From positions 13,917,408 through 13,981,407 of the forward strand of contig NC_058150.1 of the NCBI RefSeq assembly GCF_011075055.1: a stretch of DNA of 64,000 nucleotides, given 5' to 3'. This DNA comes from Mangifera indica. Lineage: Eukaryota > Streptophyta > Magnoliopsida > Sapindales > Anacardiaceae. Position 1 is the first letter of the stretch, and each line of letters opens with the position of its first letter. A program made the translations under genes and the position numbers. The notes below the pieces were generated by a model, which worked only from the letters and a program-made list of their open reading frames with translations, was not told the DNA's origin and made no database searches. Positions 61,057 through 64,000 of this stretch are shown piece by piece.

Positions 61057-61364
61057 ATGGAAAAAATAGAGCAAAGAGTATGCAGTGAAACTCATGTCTT
61101 ATGTCTCACTTACCCTTTAAAAGGTCACATCAACCCTCTTATTCAATTTTGCAAGTGTTTGGCCTCTAAGGGTCTCAAGGTGACCTTAATCTCCACCAAA
61201 TTATTCCCAACGAATCTCATCCAAACCTAGAATGGCTCCATCACTATTGAGCACATCTCCAATAGGTTCAAAAAAGACGAAACATTAAATGTCGATATCT
61301 TCGTTAATCATTACAAGACTTTCATAGCCGAAAGAGTGGTAGAGTTCATAAAGAAACAACTTAG
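61057..61364 (+). pseudogene. UGT74E-like pseudogene, truncated by a Copia element
   Basis: Collinear with the first 102 codons or so of the gene at 42661, starting MEKIEQRVCSETHVLCLTYP. The His of GHINP is kept. Codon 58 is an in-frame TAG (61228-61230) where the intact gene has CAG. After KKQLS the sequence passes straight into a Copia LTR, so the catalytic Asp, exon 2 and PSPG box are missing. Confidence 0.92.
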
Positions 61365-61675
61365 TATTGGAAATCATATCATATCACATCCTTGGAAATC
61401 CTACATTATCTTTGGAAATCATATCCCAGATTATTAGAAATCACATCCTCGAAAATCATATTTCACATTGATTAGCAGATTATTCTCTTCCATTCAAAGC
61501 ACAGCCTTATTTGTACAATTTATATTATGTTACCAAAAATAGATTAGAGTTTATAATAAATAAGTCATTGTATGTAAAGATTGTATATATAAGTAATAGA
61601 AAACAATAATTCTTTCTTTACACTTTTTTCCTAAACTTCTCTAGTTCGCTGTATTGAACCAACTCTGCTCTTTCA
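61365..61675 (+). repeat. 5' LTR of the Copia element
   Basis: 311 bp with GGAAATCATATC-type words repeated at its start, TATATAAGTAATAGAAAAC as a likely TATA region near 61588, and a CT-rich leader before the end at 61675. Confidence 0.8.
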
Positions 61676-61685
61676 AATTTTGGCA

Positions 61686-61697
61686 TGGTATCAGAGC
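61686..61697 (+). other. Primer-binding site of the Copia element
   Basis: TGGTATCAGAGC, complementary to initiator tRNA-Met, about 10 bp inside the LTR. Confidence 0.88.
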
Positions 61698-61752
61698 AAG
61701 GTTCTAAATTACTCTCTTTTTAATCTTCTGTTCTAATACAAGGCAACCTCAC

Positions 61753-64000
61753 TTGCATCCCATTAACCTGCACAAAGAAAAATCAGATTATATAGAGCCA
61801 ATCAAAACAACATTCGTCAATCCTATATCGCCAAAATCCACTACTGAAACATCACAGATGCCAACTTTTCATCTGATTCCTATAAACAAAAATAAACCGA
61901 AGCCTAGAGATGTTCTTTATGCTTTGCCATCAGATGGACTAAAACTCGTTTTGATAAAACAAACTTTAACTAGAGCCGAGAATTATACACAATGGGCTAG
62001 AGATTTCAGAAGGGTGCTTATTGTAAAGAACAAGATTGGATTTGTTGATGACACTATACCCATGTCGTCTGAACCCGACCTTGCCCGATTTTTGGTATGA
62101 TGTAATACCCTTGTCCGAGCCTGGATTAACAACTGCTTGACTAAGGAAATTACAGTTGGCCTACTGCTTACAGAAGACACCGGTGAGCTATGGGGATTCA
62201 TCAAAGATATGTATAGAGCTTTAGATCTTGTGAAGATCTATAGCGTTCGACAAACCCTTATCGAGATCCGACAAGAAAATCAGAGTGTTACGAACTATTT
62301 CAATAGACTTTCCACTACCTAGAACAAGTTGGATGCCATCAAAGAGTCAATCATTACACTGCTAGAGGTTCTCAAACAGATTTAATGCATAAAGGAATGG
62401 GAGAGGCTGACGCGATTCTTGATGAGGCTGAACAAGGGATTTGTCACTTTCAAAACTCATATACTTACCTTTGTAGAGGCGTCATCACTACAACGAGCAT
62501 ATCATCTTGTCGTTCAAGATGAAAGTCAGAGGAGCATTAGGTGTGATGAAGAGAAGGGGTGCTGCTGCCCTTAATGTTTATCAAAGGAAACAGACGGTTA
62601 GAGAAGAAAAAAATGAATTAGGGCCACCTCAAGCATTTAATTTATATGGTAGGATGACTGGACAAGATGAAGTCAAGCGATCCAACGACTCATATTCACC
62701 CACATCACAAAATCAGATTGGAACCTAAACTTTTAACAATTTTTGTCAAGCCCCAAACAGTTTCAATAATTACAATTAGCCTCCCAAACAAAAGGGAAAA
62801 TTATATTGTGACTATTACAAACAACGTAATCACACATAGGACATTTGTTGGAAGCCGCATGGTCATTCTGGATCTAGCAAAATAAAGGCAGAAGGGCCTA
62901 TAGTAAATCAAGTTGCTTCAACTAGTCTAGGATCTGCAACAAGACTCTTATCTGAACAATATGATCAACTGATTTAACTTCTAAATCAAATACCAAAGGG
63001 CAATAACATCTCTACTTTTTACGTAGGTACGATTTCGTGCTTAAATACTTTTATTTCTTCAAATGTTTAGATAATAAATTTAGGGGCTAGTGACCATATA
63101 GTATGTTCCCCAGTATTCTGTACCAACACAAAATATCTATCTCTTCTAACACCTGTTAAATTACCTAATAAGACCACAACTCAAGCCATACAAATAAGAG
63201 ATGTCCCGATTAGATAAACTCATACTAAAAAATGCACTTTGTATACCCATATTCCATTTCTACCTTATCTCAGTTTCCAAAATATGCGCAGACATCAAAG
63301 GTGTAGTAATTTTTTTACCTACTATATGCGTATTTCAGGACCATTCGACTGGCAATCTGATGGGCTTGGGTAAAGAACAACATGGGCTATACTACTGGAC
63401 ACCGAACCCTAAGACATTTCCTTTATTAAACAAAAATTGTATTACTTTTTCTTACTATAATACAAATCAAATTAATAAAGTGTCATTCATTTCCCATCAA
63501 AGATTAGGGCATTCGAGTATTATCTCATATCCAAAATGTCCTATTTATCCCCTTGCTAAGCAAACTTGTACTACCTTTCCCACAAGCATTTCTACAACCA
63601 CAAAACCATTCCAATTGATACATTTAGACATTTAAGGACCTCATAGTACACTTAATTATGATGGATCTAATTATTTTCTTACCATAGTAGATGACTTCTC
63701 AGGTGCCACGTGGTTGTACCTCATGAACTCAAAGGCCCAAACACATTCTTTTTTCCTGAAATTTGTATCCATGGTCCAAACTTAATTCCACACAAAAATC
63801 TAGCGAATTCAAATAGACAATACAAAAGATTTTTTTAAGCATACCACCACTACCTACCTTACCTTTCAAGGAATTCTACATGAAAGTTCTTGCCTTACAT
63901 ACCGCAATAGAATGGTATTGTGGAATGAAAGTATAGACATCTATTGGAAGTAGCTCGTGCCCTCAAACACCAATCTAAAATACCACTTAAGTTCTGAGGA
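61753..64000 (+). pseudogene. Copia gag-pol remnant
   Basis: Gag starts at 61753 (LTRAENYTQWARDFRRVL, KNKIGFVDDTI) and shifts frame near 62095. It continues at 62137-62322 (IYSVRQTLIEIRQENQSVTN), then stops. A degenerate zinc knuckle (CDYYKQRNHT) lies near 62810. The protease motif near 63075 reads NLGASDHIV instead of DSGA, so the catalytic Asp is lost. The pre-integrase part (HQRLGH, 63500) and integrase core (IVDDFSGATWLYLMN, 63690) follow with several stops. Not functional. RT lies outside the window. Confidence 0.85.

Larger units (their letters stand above)
58620..61364 (+). repeat. Segmental duplication block B'
   Basis: Second copy of block B, ending in the truncated UGT pseudogene. 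It lacks the ~600-bp insertion of block B and has gained the Mutator-like element at 60060. No intact gene. Confidence 0.82.
61365..64000 (+). mobile_element. Copia LTR retrotransposon, 5' part
   Basis: The LTR runs from about 61365 (TATTGGAAATC; the first TG has decayed) to 61675 (CTCTGCTCTTTCA). It is followed by TGGTATCAGAGC at 61686-61697 and a broken gag-pol. The element continues beyond the window, so the 3' LTR and target duplication cannot be checked. Confidence 0.88.

Noticed and set aside
1..64000. Bacterial-type systems (operons, CRISPR, phage or defence islands) and tRNA or rRNA genes
   Set aside because: Introns, plant gene families and plant transposons make this nuclear plant DNA; I saw no regular spacer array and no cloverleaf or rRNA sequence on reading, though a tRNA scan was not run.

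Overview
This is nuclear DNA of a eudicot plant. It is very AT-rich, genes are sparse and split by introns with GT/AG borders, and plant transposons fill much of the window (Mutator-like, hAT, Copia LTR, a LINE relic). I cannot name the species from the sequence. I see no rRNA, tRNA or CRISPR.

Layout. 1-1978 (minus): the 5' end of a BTB/POZ-TAZ scaffold gene of the BT family, with a long leader intron and a TATA box. 4251-12749: a cluster of Mutator-like elements. Its centre, 5607-11678, is a structurally complete autonomous element with 126-bp terminal inverted repeats that read as identical, a perfect 10-bp target-site duplication, and a spliced open transposase gene (841 aa; PB1-like, MuDR, DDE, SWIM and CCHC parts). 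14985-46314 (plus): a tandem cluster of UDP-glycosyltransferases of the UGT74 type. Three genes are intact (20408-22909, 34082-36836, 42661-46314). Each has two exons and 456 codons, with one phase-0 intron after residue 216. The cluster continues as debris: a 3' relic at 39799-39910, a pseudogene at 50727-55379 split by a Copia element, and a truncated pseudogene at 61057-61364 cut by a second Copia element that runs off the window.

How it arose. Two segmental duplications can be read directly. Block A (about 14985-23060) is repeated as A' (about 25636-36965), each ending in a UGT74F-like gene. Block B (about 39988-42990) is repeated as B' (58620-61364), each ending at the start of a UGT74E-like gene. 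Comparing the copies shows which transposons came before and after duplication. Several insertions have an empty paralogous site opposite them: hAT elements at 17284, 18302, 27198 and 27835, and a Mutator-like element at 60060. An older Mutator-like element lies just upstream of both UGT74F-like genes, and in A' it carries two younger relatives nested inside it.

How the genes relate. The UGTs probably glucosylate small acceptors in the cytosol; acceptors cannot be read from sequence. The most notable items are the probably recent PB1-containing Mutator-like element with its family of foldback derivatives, and the birth, promoter change and death of UGT74 copies under transposon attack.
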